Below, one piece after another: positions 33,298 through 42,076 of a DNA stretch of 64,000 bases. The notes beneath the pieces were generated by a model. The model saw only the letters and a program-made list of their open reading frames with translations, did no database searches and was not told the origin of the DNA. Every line of letters begins with the position of its first letter. The first letter of the stretch is position 1. The DNA comes from Bacteroidales bacterium (GTDB lineage Bacteria > Bacteroidota > Bacteroidia > Bacteroidales > FEN-979). A program made the translations under genes and the position numbers. The stretch is taken from contig JANXZO010000048.1 of NCBI GenBank assembly GCA_025355465.1, positions 1-64,000 of the forward strand. The letters run 5' to 3'.

Positions 33298-33789
33298 CTA
33301 TTTTTTAAGGGGTGAATATTTAACTTTTGAATCACGGGTGAGGGTCATAAAATGAATCTCCAGGTCCGTGAGAAAATTTTCGTAGTTACGAATAGTTTCA
33401 AAACGGATCTCAAAGGCGGTTAGTACATTCGGTATCGATTTTATTGTTGTGAGGAATCGATCTTTCTGTGCCTTTTTGCAAGGACCTTCCATCAGCAGCA
33501 GGAAGTCTGTTTGCCTAAGTTCGGGCAGCAGCACGGATTCTTCTCCCCGGTTGGCCAGCAGGTAGTAAGCATTGAAGCGGTCTTCGTCGCGGTAAAAATA
33601 GAATGAGAAGCCATCTGGTTCCTTCTTCGGGGCGATTGCAGTGCGAAAATCCTCCATTTTGATGAACTCCAGGTCAAGGATCTGGTTAAGCAGGTACGAA
33701 AGGCGGTAATCCTTCAGGTGGCAGGAGATGCCAAAGAGTGTGTAGAGGGCAGGTTCAGACCTTGTTTCGAGAATGATCTTTCGGGCCAT
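33298..33789 (-). CDS. IPExxxVDY family protein
   Basis: This 163-residue protein is the conserved Bacteroidota protein found next to rnc, fabF and acpP. The N-terminal ALYTLFGISCHLKDYRLSYL and the middle FSFYFYRDEDRFNAYYLLAN are recognisable. The I-P of SIPNVLTAFEI corresponds to the family motif. No function is known to me. In other genomes pyk often follows; here the phasin and UbiB genes follow. It supports the Bacteroidota assignment. Confidence 0.75.
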   Translation of the reverse strand: MARKIILETRSEPALYTLFGISCHLKDYRLSYLLNQILDLEFIKMEDFRTAIAPKKEPDGFSFYFYRDEDRFNAYYLLANRGEESVLLPELRQTDFLLLMEGPCKKAQKDRFLTTIKSIPNVLTAFEIRFETIRNYENFLTDLEIHFMTLTRDSKVKYSPLKK

Positions 33790-33841
33790 TGCGGATCCGC
33801 TTTGTTAATTCAAACAAAGTTAATCGTTTCACAGGCAAAGG

Positions 33842-34573
33842 TCAACTGTTTTCGCCAATTATTTTTTTCCAGGCCTTCTCTGCTGCATTCTGTTCCGCGC
33901 CTTTGATGGAATAATCCTGACCTGTGGCAAGTGTAGTCTCCTCAATATTCAGCTCCACCACATATTGCTTTTTAAAACCCGACCCGGTCTCCTCCAGCAT
34001 CCTGAAATTCAGTTGCTTTCGTTCGCGCTGCGCCCATTCGATCATCTTGCTTTTGAAGTTCATCTCCTGGCTCACCAGTTCATCCATGTCGAAGTAGTTC
34101 CGGAAGATGCGATCGAGGATTATTTTGCGGGTAAAATCATAGCCTTTGTCGAGGTAAAGCGCTCCGATGAGGGCTTCGAAAGCATCTCCTTTAAAAGAGC
34201 GCAACTGTCCGCCAGAGGTTCCATTGAGTTGAATAAAATGGTCGATCCCCATTTTCTGCGAAAGCTGGTTAAGCTGCTTCCGGCTGACGAGCTTGGAGCG
34301 CATTTCGGTGAGAAAGCCTTCGTCTTTGGCCGGGAACGTTCGGAAGAGGTAGTCGGCGGCTACAGCGTCGAGGATGGCATCCCCCAGAAATTCGAGGCGT
34401 TCGTTGTTAACATGCACACCCTTTACGGTTTCCTGGGTGGCCGATTTATGGAGAAAGGCAAGCCGGTACAAAAAAATATTTCCGGGCTTGTACCCGAAAA
34501 TATTTTTAATCGCATGTCTAAGCTGTTTATCGGACGAAAAATCTGGTTGATCCGGTTTGTAAGGTCTCAGCCT
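33842..34573 (-). CDS. rnc: Ribonuclease III
   Basis: A ribonuclease III of about 243 residues that cuts double-stranded RNA in rRNA and mRNA processing. The catalytic signature NERLEFLGDAILD is complete, and KGDAFEALIGALYLDKG holds the second acidic pair. A double-stranded RNA-binding domain ends the protein (GAEQNAAEKAWKKI). The ORF extends to 34654, which would overlap fabF by 70 bases. I prefer the TTG at 34573, ten bases after the fabF stop, since RLRPYKPDQPDFSSDKQLR then starts the protein as in relatives. The exact start is uncertain. Confidence 0.88.
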   Translation of the reverse strand, partial: RLRPYKPDQPDFSSDKQLRHAIKNIFGYKPGNIFLYRLAFLHKSATQETVKGVHVNNERLEFLGDAILDAVAADYLFRTFPAKDEGFLTEMRSKLVSRKQLNQLSQKMGIDHFIQLNGTSGGQLRSFKGDAFEALIGALYLDKGYDFTRKIILDRIFRNYFDMDELVSQEMNFKSKMIEWAQRERKQLNFRMLEETGSGFKKQYVVELNIEETTLATGQDYSIKGAEQNAAEKAWKKIIGENS

Positions 34574-34583
34574 CAATGGATTA

Positions 34584-35834
34584 CTATTCCTTAAATTTTT
34601 TGAAGATGATGGAGGCGTTGTGGCCGCCAAATCCAAAGGTATTGCTAAGGGCATAGTTTACCTCGCGCTCCTGAGCCTCATTAAAGGTGAAGTTCAGGGC
34701 TGGGATTTCGGGGTCATCGGTAAAATGGTTGATGGTTGGGGGTACGATGTTGTTCTTCGTGGCGAGCAGGGTGGCAATGGCTTCGATAGCGCCGGTGGCA
34801 CCCAGCAAGTGGCCGGTCATGGATTTTGTTGAGTTGATGTTCATCTTAAAGGCGTTATCGCCAAAAAGGCTTACGATGGCTTTGGGTTCTGCAATGTCGC
34901 CGGCGGGTGTGGAGGTTCCATGGGTGTTGATATGATCCACCATGTCGGTCGAAATCCCGGCATCCTCTACAGCCATTTTCATGGAGAGGATGGCCCCCAA
35001 TCCTTCGGGGTGGGGGGCTGTGATGTGATGGGCATCGGCCGATAAGCCGGCACCAACCACCTCACCATAAATTTTGGCACCCCGTTTCAAGGCGTGACCG
35101 AGTTCTTCGAAGATGAGTGCGCCGGCACCTTCACCCATTACAAAACCATCGCGATCCATGTCGTAGGGTCGTGAAGCGGTGGTTGGATCGTCATTCCGGG
35201 TAGAGAGTGCGTGCATGGCAATAAACCCGCCCATTCCGGCTGTTGTAATAGAGGCTTCCGAGCCACCCGTAACAAAAATATCGGCCTTACCCAACCTGAT
35301 GTACATCAGCGCATCGGCGAGGGCATTGGTGGAGGAGGCGCAAGCTGAAACAGTGGCGAAGTTTGGACCGCGAAAGTTGTATTTCATGGAAATATGGCCT
35401 GCGGTAATGTCGGAGATCATCTTGGGGATAAAGAACGGGTTGAAGCGCGGTGTTCCGTCGCCCGAAGCAAAAGCGGAAACCTCCGTGATGAAGGTCTCTA
35501 GTCCGCCGATACCGGAAGCCCAGATGACCCCAACCCTGTTAACATCCACTCCGTCTATTTCAATGCCGGCATCCTTCACGGCCTGGTCGGCGCAAACAAT
35601 CCCATATTGAGAGCAACGGTCGAACTTCCGGGCCTCTTTGCGGTCGAAATAGTCCTCCGCATTGAAATTTTTCAGTTCACAGGCAAACTGTGTCTTGAAT
35701 TTGGAAGTATCAAACCGGGTTATCGGACCGGCACCACTGACTCCGCGGATGAGGTTGTTCCAGTATTCTGTGACTGAATTCCCCAAAGGAGTAAGTGCGC
35801 CAAGACCAGTTACAACAACTCGCCTTAATTCCAC
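34584..35834 (-). CDS. fabF: 3-oxoacyl-ACP synthase II
   Basis: This 416-residue condensing enzyme extends acyl-ACP in fatty acid synthesis. The catalytic Cys is in SACASSTNALADAL, the two histidines are in NTHGTSTPAGD and MTGHLLGATGAIEA, and the closing GFGGHNASIIFKK loop is present. The N-terminal RRVVVTGLGALTPLGNSV is standard. It follows acpP on the same strand with a 90-base gap containing a hairpin, and rnc follows after about ten bases, as in many Bacteroidota. Confidence 0.96.
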   Translation of the reverse strand: MELRRVVVTGLGALTPLGNSVTEYWNNLIRGVSGAGPITRFDTSKFKTQFACELKNFNAEDYFDRKEARKFDRCSQYGIVCADQAVKDAGIEIDGVDVNRVGVIWASGIGGLETFITEVSAFASGDGTPRFNPFFIPKMISDITAGHISMKYNFRGPNFATVSACASSTNALADALMYIRLGKADIFVTGGSEASITTAGMGGFIAMHALSTRNDDPTTASRPYDMDRDGFVMGEGAGALIFEELGHALKRGAKIYGEVVGAGLSADAHHITAPHPEGLGAILSMKMAVEDAGISTDMVDHINTHGTSTPAGDIAEPKAIVSLFGDNAFKMNINSTKSMTGHLLGATGAIEAIATLLATKNNIVPPTINHFTDDPEIPALNFTFNEAQEREVNYALSNTFGFGGHNASIIFKKFKE

Positions 35835-35869
35835 TTGCTACAGATTTTATGGTTCATCGATTAACAGAG

Positions 35870-35891
35870 AACCCCGCAATAGTGCGGGGTT
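35870..35891 (-). terminator. Hairpin between acpP and fabF
   Basis: A stem of AACCCCGCA pairing with TGCGGGGTT, around a four-base loop. On the minus strand it is followed by TCTCTG and not a T run, so it may act as a weak attenuator or an mRNA stability element that lets acpP be expressed more than fabF. Confidence 0.5.
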
Positions 35892-35924
35892 GTAATGTAA
35901 AATTCAAACGATAGCGTAAGATTT

Positions 35925-36161
35925 TTACTTTGTATTATTCTCGATGTAAGCGATCGCTTCGCCTACGGTGCTGATCTTTTCTGCCTGATCGTCGGGAATG
36001 GCAATATCGAATTCCTTTTCGAATTCCATGATCAGTTCAACGGTGTCAAGAGAGTCAGCACCAAGATCATTGGTGAAGCTTGCTTCAGGCGTAACTTCAC
36101 TTTCATCAACACCAAGCTTATCAACGATGATAGCTTTAACTTTTGCTGCAATGTCAGACAT
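35925..36161 (-). CDS. acpP: Acyl carrier protein
   Basis: This 78-residue acyl carrier protein carries growing acyl chains on phosphopantetheine attached to the Ser in [15 protein letters not shown]. The acidic, helical composition and length are typical. It is first in the acpP-fabF-rnc unit and has its own promoter upstream. Confidence 0.97.
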   Translation of the reverse strand: MSDIAAKVKAIIVDKLGVDESEVTPEASFTNDLGADSLDTVELIMEFEKEFDIAIPDDQAEKISTVGEAIAYIENNTK

Positions 36162-36190
36162 GTTTTACTTTTTTTTGGTTAAACGGACTG

Positions 36191-36221
36191 CAAAGGAAAG
36201 AATTTTATAATTACCCACCAA
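36191..36221 (-). promoter_or_regulatory. Probable promoter of acpP
   Basis: On the minus strand, TTG (36221-36219), 19 bases, then TTCCTTTG (36199-36192), which differs from TAnnTTTG only at the second base. The position, about 30 bases before the ATG, is right for a leader start. Confidence 0.45.
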
Positions 36222-36415
36222 CACAATTTAAGAAATTTTAACATTATTAAATTTTTAAGCATTGAATATCTGATAGTTGCAAAATGTGTTAGGGTTAAGC
36301 CTATTAAATTTCACTATTTCTTCCCCCTTAATTTCAGGGGAATGAGCCGATTTGAAGTTAGGTTCAGCCGGAATCGGCAGCACTTTTGTATTTTTGCCGT
36401 TCAGCACCTCAAAAC

Positions 36416-36982
36416 ATGCATCGTATAGCCATACTTGCCTCCGGCAACGGATCAAATGCCCAGCGCATCATCGAATATTTCGAGAACAGTAAACTTGTTG
36501 ACATTACGCTTGTTTTGTGTAACAAACCCGGGGCCTATGTAATCACGCGTGCCAAAAATCTCGGTATTCCTGCAATCACCTTCAACCGTGATGCATTTTA
36601 TGAAAACGGCACCGTGGTAAAAACGCTTGCCGATCATCAGATCGATTTTCTCGTACTCGCCGGTTTTCTCTGGCTGATTCCGCAAAACATACTGAAACTA
36701 TATCCCGGCAGGATCATCAACCTTCATCCGGCGCTCTTACCCAAATACGGTGGAAAAGGGATGTACGGGATGAAGGTTCACGAGGCTGTTATTGCAGCCG
36801 GCGAACGTGAGTCGGGGATCACCATTCATTTTGTGAACGAATTCTACGACGAAGGGCAGATCATCTTCCAGTCCCGGTGCCCGGTATTGCCATCTGATAC
36901 GCCGGAACTGTTGGCCGATAAGATACACGCGTTGGAGTACCGGTATTTTGCAGAGGTTGTGGAGAAGGTCGTGGCAGGGTAG
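36416..36982 (+). CDS. purN: Phosphoribosylglycinamide formyltransferase
   Basis: This 188-residue enzyme makes formyl-GAR in purine synthesis. It opens with RIAILASGNGSNAQRI for the phosphate-binding loop. FLVLAGFLWLIP, NLHPALLPKYGGKGMYG (the catalytic Asn/His region) and GITIHFVNEFYDEGQII (the catalytic Asp) follow. I start at the ATG at 36416; the TTG frame from 36386 starts inside a TATTTTTG promoter-like element (36389-36396). Confidence 0.94.
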   Translation: MHRIAILASGNGSNAQRIIEYFENSKLVDITLVLCNKPGAYVITRAKNLGIPAITFNRDAFYENGTVVKTLADHQIDFLVLAGFLWLIPQNILKLYPGRIINLHPALLPKYGGKGMYGMKVHEAVIAAGERESGITIHFVNEFYDEGQIIFQSRCPVLPSDTPELLADKIHALEYRYFAEVVEKVVAG

Positions 36983-36991
36983 CAAAAAAAA

Positions 36992-37020
36992 TCAGGGGTA
37001 ACCTTTCCGGTTACCCCTGA
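36992..37020. terminator. Strong hairpin downstream of purN
   Basis: TCAGGGGTAACC at 36992-37003 pairs with GGTTACCCCTGA at 37009-37020, a 12-bp perfect stem. A run of eight A precedes it, so the T run required for intrinsic termination lies on the minus strand. On the plus strand, where purN is, there is no T run after the stem. Confidence 0.6.
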
Positions 37021-37220
37021 CACTAATCAATAAACAAATGATATTTCACTCAAACCTCAATTACTGTCGTCTGCTTATAACGAAGTATTTTATTTCATTA
37101 ATCTTTGAAAAACTCGCAGGGCAAAGGTAATCGTAAGATGGTGCGGGAAATGTTAAGGAAAATTAATTTACGTTAAAATTTGTTAAAAGTCTCATTTCAA
37201 TTTATGGTAACTTTGCGTAA

Positions 37221-38507
37221 ATGAACCGCAGGATAATAATATTCACCATCATTGCCATGACCCTTGCCCTGGTGGGGCTTATGGTAATCCAGATCTACTG
37301 GATCAAGAATGCTTCGTCGGTGAAGGAGGCGAATTTCCGGCGCAGCGTAAATGAGGCGATGACCAAGGTGGTGATGAAAGTTGAGCGGTTGGAAAAGAAG
37401 AAGGCGCTGACGGTTTATCAGTACGAAAGCATGCTGAATTTCAACCGTCACCTGCCCTACGCTGAGTTCATCACCAAGGCTGCCCTGGATTCCCTTATAT
37501 CACTGGAGCTCAATATTCGCGGTGTCGATACACGTTTTGAATTCGGGGTGTACAAGCCGGAGGGAAATGAGTTTCTGATAGAAAAATCGATCAATTACAG
37601 CAAGGAGCTGATCGAGAAAGGTTATGCGTACATCCTGTTCCCGACCGACATTTACACCAGCCCGGAATACATTTGTATTTATTTCCCGCATGAAAAGCAG
37701 TTTCTGCTCACTGAACTCTGGGGGATGCTGCTAATCTCCATCATCCTGATCATTGTGGTGGTCTATTCATTTTCGTACATGGTGACGACGATATTCAGGC
37801 AGAAGCGGCTTTCGGAGATGAAAAACGACTTCATCAATAACATGACCCACGAATTCAAGACGCCGATCTCGACCATTTCGCTGGCATGCGAGGCACTGAG
37901 TGATGCAGATATGCGGAAATCGGAGGATACGGCCCGCGGATATGTGAATATGATCATGGATGAAAACAAAAGGCTGGCGGGAATGGCCGAGAAGATCCTG
38001 CAAACAGCGGTGATCGACAAGGGGCAGCTCACCATGCGGAAAGAGGCGATCGACATGCATGAGGTCATCTCCGATGTGATCAAAAACCTGCGCATCCAGG
38101 TGGAGATCAAAGACGGGGAGTTCATACGCAGGTTCGGCGCGGCCAATCCCCGAATCGAGGGAGATCGTGTACATCTTACAAACCTTGTATATAACCTCCT
38201 CGACAATGCCAACAAGTATACCCCCAAAAGGCCCATGATCAGGGTAAGTACCGAAAACACCGGCAACGGTATCCTTCTCATCATCGAGGACAACGGCATT
38301 GGCATCAGCAAGGCCGAGCAGAAGAAGGTTTTCGATAAACTATACCGCGTTCCTACAGGCAACATCCACGAAGTTCGCGGTTTCGGACTGGGGCTGAGTT
38401 ATGTAAAAGCGATCGTTGAAGAGCACCGCGGAAAGATCAGCATTGAGAGTGAAGTAGGCAAAGGGAGCAAGTTCAAAGTCTTCCTTCCGTTTGTGATCAA
38501 AGAATAA
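37221..38507 (+). CDS. Two-component sensor histidine kinase
   Basis: A 428-residue membrane sensor kinase with two transmembrane helices (about residues 6-24 and 165-188) around a periplasmic sensor domain. The H box is NMTHEFKTPISTISL, the N box LLDNANKYTPKRP, G1 IEDNGIGISKAEQKK and G2 GFGLGLSYVKAIVEEH. The layout and partner resemble the RprX-type kinases of Bacteroides. TAACTTTG at 37208-37215 would place the transcript start at or next to the ATG, so the mRNA may be leaderless. Confidence 0.9.
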   Translation: MNRRIIIFTIIAMTLALVGLMVIQIYWIKNASSVKEANFRRSVNEAMTKVVMKVERLEKKKALTVYQYESMLNFNRHLPYAEFITKAALDSLISLELNIRGVDTRFEFGVYKPEGNEFLIEKSINYSKELIEKGYAYILFPTDIYTSPEYICIYFPHEKQFLLTELWGMLLISIILIIVVVYSFSYMVTTIFRQKRLSEMKNDFINNMTHEFKTPISTISLACEALSDADMRKSEDTARGYVNMIMDENKRLAGMAEKILQTAVIDKGQLTMRKEAIDMHEVISDVIKNLRIQVEIKDGEFIRRFGAANPRIEGDRVHLTNLVYNLLDNANKYTPKRPMIRVSTENTGNGILLIIEDNGIGISKAEQKKVFDKLYRVPTGNIHEVRGFGLGLSYVKAIVEEHRGKISIESEVGKGSKFKVFLPFVIKE

Positions 38508-38543
38508 ATAGCGTAATTTTCACGTTTGAAAGTTAAAAAGCCG

Positions 38544-39242
38544 ATGGAGAAAAATACGATCCGCATTCTGCTGGCCGAGGACGACCGGAACCTGGGCAAC
38601 ATTCTGAAGAATTACCTGGATGCCAAAGGCTATGCCACCACACTCTGCGTAAACGGTCAGGAAGCGACGGATACCTTTGCCAAAAAGGAGTTCGATTTTT
38701 GTATCCTCGACATCATGATGCCTGTTAAAGATGGCTTTGCCGTAGCTACCGAGATCAGGGCTGCAAACAGGAGGCTTCCCATCCTCTTCCTCACCGCCAA
38801 GGCCTTTCAGGAGGACAAACTGAAGGGGTTCGAGATCGGTGCGGATGATTACATCACGAAACCGTTCAGTATGGAGGAGCTGTTGCTCCGGATACAGGCC
38901 ATCCTTCGCCGCACGGATGAAAACAAGGCGGGAACCCCGGACAACAGCTACAACATCGGCCAGTATACCTTTGATTACAACCGCCAGGTGCTCACCATTC
39001 GCGGTAAAGAGCAGAAGCTTACCTCCAAGGAGGCCGGACTGCTCAAGTTGCTCTGCACCCACTCCAACGAAGTGCTCGACCGCAGCACTGCGCTCAATCA
39101 GATATGGAACGACGACAGCTATTTCAATGCCCGCAGCATGGATGTTTATATTGTGAAGCTTCGCAAATACCTCAGAGACGACCCCAAAGTGGAGCTCATC
39201 AATGTGCACGGTGTTGGGTTTAAACTGGTAATGAACCATTAG
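38544..39242 (+). CDS. OmpR-family response regulator
   Basis: A 232-residue regulator with a receiver domain, whose phospho-acceptor Asp is in FDFCILDIMMPVKDG, and a winged-helix DNA-binding domain (LTSKEAGLLKLLCTHSNEVL, then RSMDVYIVKLRKYLRDD). It follows the sensor kinase by 36 bases and is the likely partner, as in RprX/RprY systems. I use the ATG at 38544; the TTG at 38526 is an alternative that adds six residues. The target genes cannot be told. Confidence 0.9.
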   Translation: MEKNTIRILLAEDDRNLGNILKNYLDAKGYATTLCVNGQEATDTFAKKEFDFCILDIMMPVKDGFAVATEIRAANRRLPILFLTAKAFQEDKLKGFEIGADDYITKPFSMEELLLRIQAILRRTDENKAGTPDNSYNIGQYTFDYNRQVLTIRGKEQKLTSKEAGLLKLLCTHSNEVLDRSTALNQIWNDDSYFNARSMDVYIVKLRKYLRDDPKVELINVHGVGFKLVMNH

Positions 39243-39251
39243 CCGTTTGCG

Positions 39252-39938
39252 ATGGAAACACAACTCTTCATCGTACCCACACCCATTGGCAACCTCGAAG
39301 ACATCACCCTCCGCGGGCTGCGCATTCTCCGCGAGGTTGATTTTATTCTTGCTGAAGACACCCGTACCACGGGCCACCTGCTGAAGCATTACGACATTGT
39401 AAAAAAACTGGTACCGCATCACCAGTTTAACGAACACAAAGCGATTGTGAACGTTATCAGCAGGCTGAAGGAGGGTGCAAAGGCAGCCCTTGTGAGCGAT
39501 GCCGGCACCCCGGCCATCTCCGATCCGGGTTACCTCCTGGTGCGGGAGTGCATCAAGGAGGGAATTCAGGTTGAATGTCTGCCGGGTCCCACAGCCTTTG
39601 TTCCTGCACTGGTAAATTCGGGCATTGCTGCCGACCACTTTGTTTTTGAAGGATTTCTGCCGCATAAAAAAGGGAGGCATACCCGTCTTAGCGTCCTGGC
39701 GGAGGAGGAGAAAACGATGATCTTCTACGAATCACCCCACCGGCTTGTAAAGACCCTGTTGCAGCTTGCCGACTACCTTGGAGCGGATCGCTATGCCAGT
39801 ATTTCGCGTGAGCTCACCAAGCTCTTCGAAGAGAATGTTCGTGGCAGTTTAACCGAACTCGCTGCCCATTTCGATAAAAAACCGGTGAAGGGAGAAATTG
39901 TGATCGTTGTGGAAGGGAAGATGAATGTTAAGGCCTGA
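39252..39938 (+). CDS. rsmI: 16S rRNA (cytidine(1402)-2'-O)-methyltransferase
   Basis: A 228-residue tetrapyrrole-methylase-fold enzyme that adds the 2'-O-methyl group at C1402 of 16S rRNA. It has FIVPTPIGNLEDITLRGLR, ILAEDTRTTGHLLKHY, VSDAGTPAISDPGYLLV and the PHRLVKTL region typical of RsmI. It follows the response regulator after nine bases and its 3' end overlaps the facing membrane-protein gene by 11 bases. Confidence 0.94.
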   Translation: METQLFIVPTPIGNLEDITLRGLRILREVDFILAEDTRTTGHLLKHYDIVKKLVPHHQFNEHKAIVNVISRLKEGAKAALVSDAGTPAISDPGYLLVRECIKEGIQVECLPGPTAFVPALVNSGIAADHFVFEGFLPHKKGRHTRLSVLAEEEKTMIFYESPHRLVKTLLQLADYLGADRYASISRELTKLFEENVRGSLTELAAHFDKKPVKGEIVIVVEGKMNVKA

Positions 39939-42000
39939 CCGTCTTGTGATGACGGCTGTGCCGCCGGTGCAACCGATGTGAGTCGCGACTGAAAAGGTGC
40001 CTGATTTTGGAATAAAAGAAAGAGATCACCAGGGTAGCCGTTCCAAGAACAAATAACAAGGCGATCCTGCCGGACCCTTCCAGCGAGCGCATATCGGTAT
40101 AAAGCACTTTTAGCAGTGTACCTGCCATGATAACCAGTGCGATGGTCCGGAGGAATCTGAGGCGAAGCAGCAGTCCGGCAGCCAGGAGGGTTAAAGAATA
40201 GCCCATCAACAGCAGGGTATATGGAAGCTTTTTGTCGGCGTTGGCAATATCCTCGATCCTGACCCCTCGTTTCAATCCGTTTACAATCATCAGGTGATCA
40301 AATTCGGAGAGTAGCAGAAATAGTCCCATCAGGATGAAATAGCCCCAGATGACCTTCACCAGGAGTTTGTTTTCACCGAAGATACGTGGTATGAAAAGAC
40401 CTGTTACAACCAGGTTAAGAACAAGCAGAAAAACCGCCACGTAGTGAAAATAAAATCCCGTGGAGGTGAAGGACTGATGGGTAAGAAACTCATTCCGGAG
40501 TTCAACAACAAAGAGGTGAACGATTAGCGGGTAGGCTAAAGTGAGAATCAGGGAGAACCAAACCATCGGTTGCAACAATGAAGATTTCCGGAGGCCGATG
40601 ACAGGAATGGAGATGATGAAAAAGAGGGCGGAACAGGCAAACCAGCTGAGGTATTTGGCATCGTCGTTGGCAAACAGGTTCATGAGCGGGTAATTTACCA
40701 TCCAGAAAGTGCTCAGATAAATTACGAGCAGCAGCACACCTTTCAATAATCGTTGGTAGGTGCGGCGTGTGAACCATTTTTTGGAAAGGGTGATCTCTAC
40801 CTTTTTCAGCAGATAGATGTTGGCGGCGAGGGCCGGAATGATCACCAGGCTGGCAATAAGTCCCTTTTTCACAAGGACCGCCTGCAAGGTTATATCGCCC
40901 AGAAAACTGGCCGGGAAATACTGAAATATCCAGTTTTGGCAATAGGCAAGAAACATGATGGTCATGGAAACCAGCGAGATAATGACAGCTACCTGGTCTT
41001 TGGAAAACTTTGCATAAAGCATGAGGAAGACCGACAGCACGGCGAAGAACAGGATGATGAAGTTGAGCGGAACGAGCAGGGGCAGTGCAAGGCTGACCAG
41101 AACGATGCCTGAAAAAAGGTAAGGCTTCCTGTTGTAGCCAAGCTGCGAACCGTCGGTGAGGGCAATCACTGCGAGGATCAAGAGGCCAAGGAGAAGTGTA
41201 AACAGCCACAGATACTCCTGCAGACCGAATTTAATAAACACCACACAATTCAGTGCAAAGAACAGGAGGATATTAAGGACGGCAACAATGACCTCGGTAT
41301 ATTCCGACGATTTGTGATGGCCCTTAAACCCTTTGTGAACGCCGGTGCCAAGAAAAGCGATGAAGAAAAGTCCGGAGTAAACGAAAAATTGTGGCAGCAG
41401 TTTCCACTCACCGCCCAAAACAATTTTCAGCAGCCACCACACCCCGAAAACCGTCCAGGCGAGCAGCACATTTGCTTTGATTACCAGGGTGGAGTGCAAC
41501 TTCACGCCATTCATGTAAAGGAGTGCGGAGAAAAGCAGGATGAGCGGAAACAGTATATTTATCTGCCACCCGGATTGTTTGGCTAACATCAGCACGGCAG
41601 CATAAAAGGCAGGCAGCAGGATTCTGGGCATCTCGCGCCAGCGGAACCTGACAGAGAGGTATAAGGATATGAGTACAAGAACCCCGGCCATGGCAGCCCA
41701 TAAGATCGTGGTAATTGTTTCAGCCGGTGGAATCACCACGGCCGGTGCAGCTTGCATACCCGCGGCGGGGGCGGGTGCCAGAACCTTCTCCGACGACTTC
41801 AGTCCTTTTGCCAGTCCGATCAGCTTATCGGCAGAACTTACAGCATAAAACAGACTTGCAAGGATAAACAGCACCCCGAAAATGCGGAGAAGCCTTTTAA
41901 TAATGACCGATTCAACCTTATTCATGAGGTCGGACTTATTGGCATCCTCGAGCCTTATTTTTTTCCGGGGTTGCCGGCGACGTGTATTCCGTTCGTCCAT
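39928..42000 (-). CDS. Large polytopic membrane protein, DUF2339-like
   Basis: This 690-residue protein has a basic N-terminus (RRRQPRKKIRLED), roughly 18 to 20 hydrophobic segments and a basic His/Arg-rich tail. The last segments (ALVIMAGTLLKVLYTDMRSL, then GRIALLFVLGTATLVISFFY) resemble the end of DUF2339 membrane proteins, a family of unknown role. No soluble enzymatic domain or transport motif is visible. It converges with rsmI and overlaps it by 11 bases. Confidence 0.65.
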   Translation of the reverse strand: MDERNTRRRQPRKKIRLEDANKSDLMNKVESVIIKRLLRIFGVLFILASLFYAVSSADKLIGLAKGLKSSEKVLAPAPAAGMQAAPAVVIPPAETITTILWAAMAGVLVLISLYLSVRFRWREMPRILLPAFYAAVLMLAKQSGWQINILFPLILLFSALLYMNGVKLHSTLVIKANVLLAWTVFGVWWLLKIVLGGEWKLLPQFFVYSGLFFIAFLGTGVHKGFKGHHKSSEYTEVIVAVLNILLFFALNCVVFIKFGLQEYLWLFTLLLGLLILAVIALTDGSQLGYNRKPYLFSGIVLVSLALPLLVPLNFIILFFAVLSVFLMLYAKFSKDQVAVIISLVSMTIMFLAYCQNWIFQYFPASFLGDITLQAVLVKKGLIASLVIIPALAANIYLLKKVEITLSKKWFTRRTYQRLLKGVLLLVIYLSTFWMVNYPLMNLFANDDAKYLSWFACSALFFIISIPVIGLRKSSLLQPMVWFSLILTLAYPLIVHLFVVELRNEFLTHQSFTSTGFYFHYVAVFLLVLNLVVTGLFIPRIFGENKLLVKVIWGYFILMGLFLLLSEFDHLMIVNGLKRGVRIEDIANADKKLPYTLLLMGYSLTLLAAGLLLRLRFLRTIALVIMAGTLLKVLYTDMRSLEGSGRIALLFVLGTATLVISFFYSKIRHLFSRDSHRLHRRHSRHHKTVRP

Positions 42001-42076
42001 TACGAATCAGGTAAATCTGGTTTTCAAAAGTAATAAGAAAAAAACAACTTATCTTTATCCGATCAAAGTTCATATT

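Noticed and set aside
38520..39680. 386-codon open frame on the minus strand opposite the response regulator and rsmI
   Set aside because: Both plus-strand genes have clear motifs. The antisense frame has no domain, no start signal and the composition of a shadow frame.
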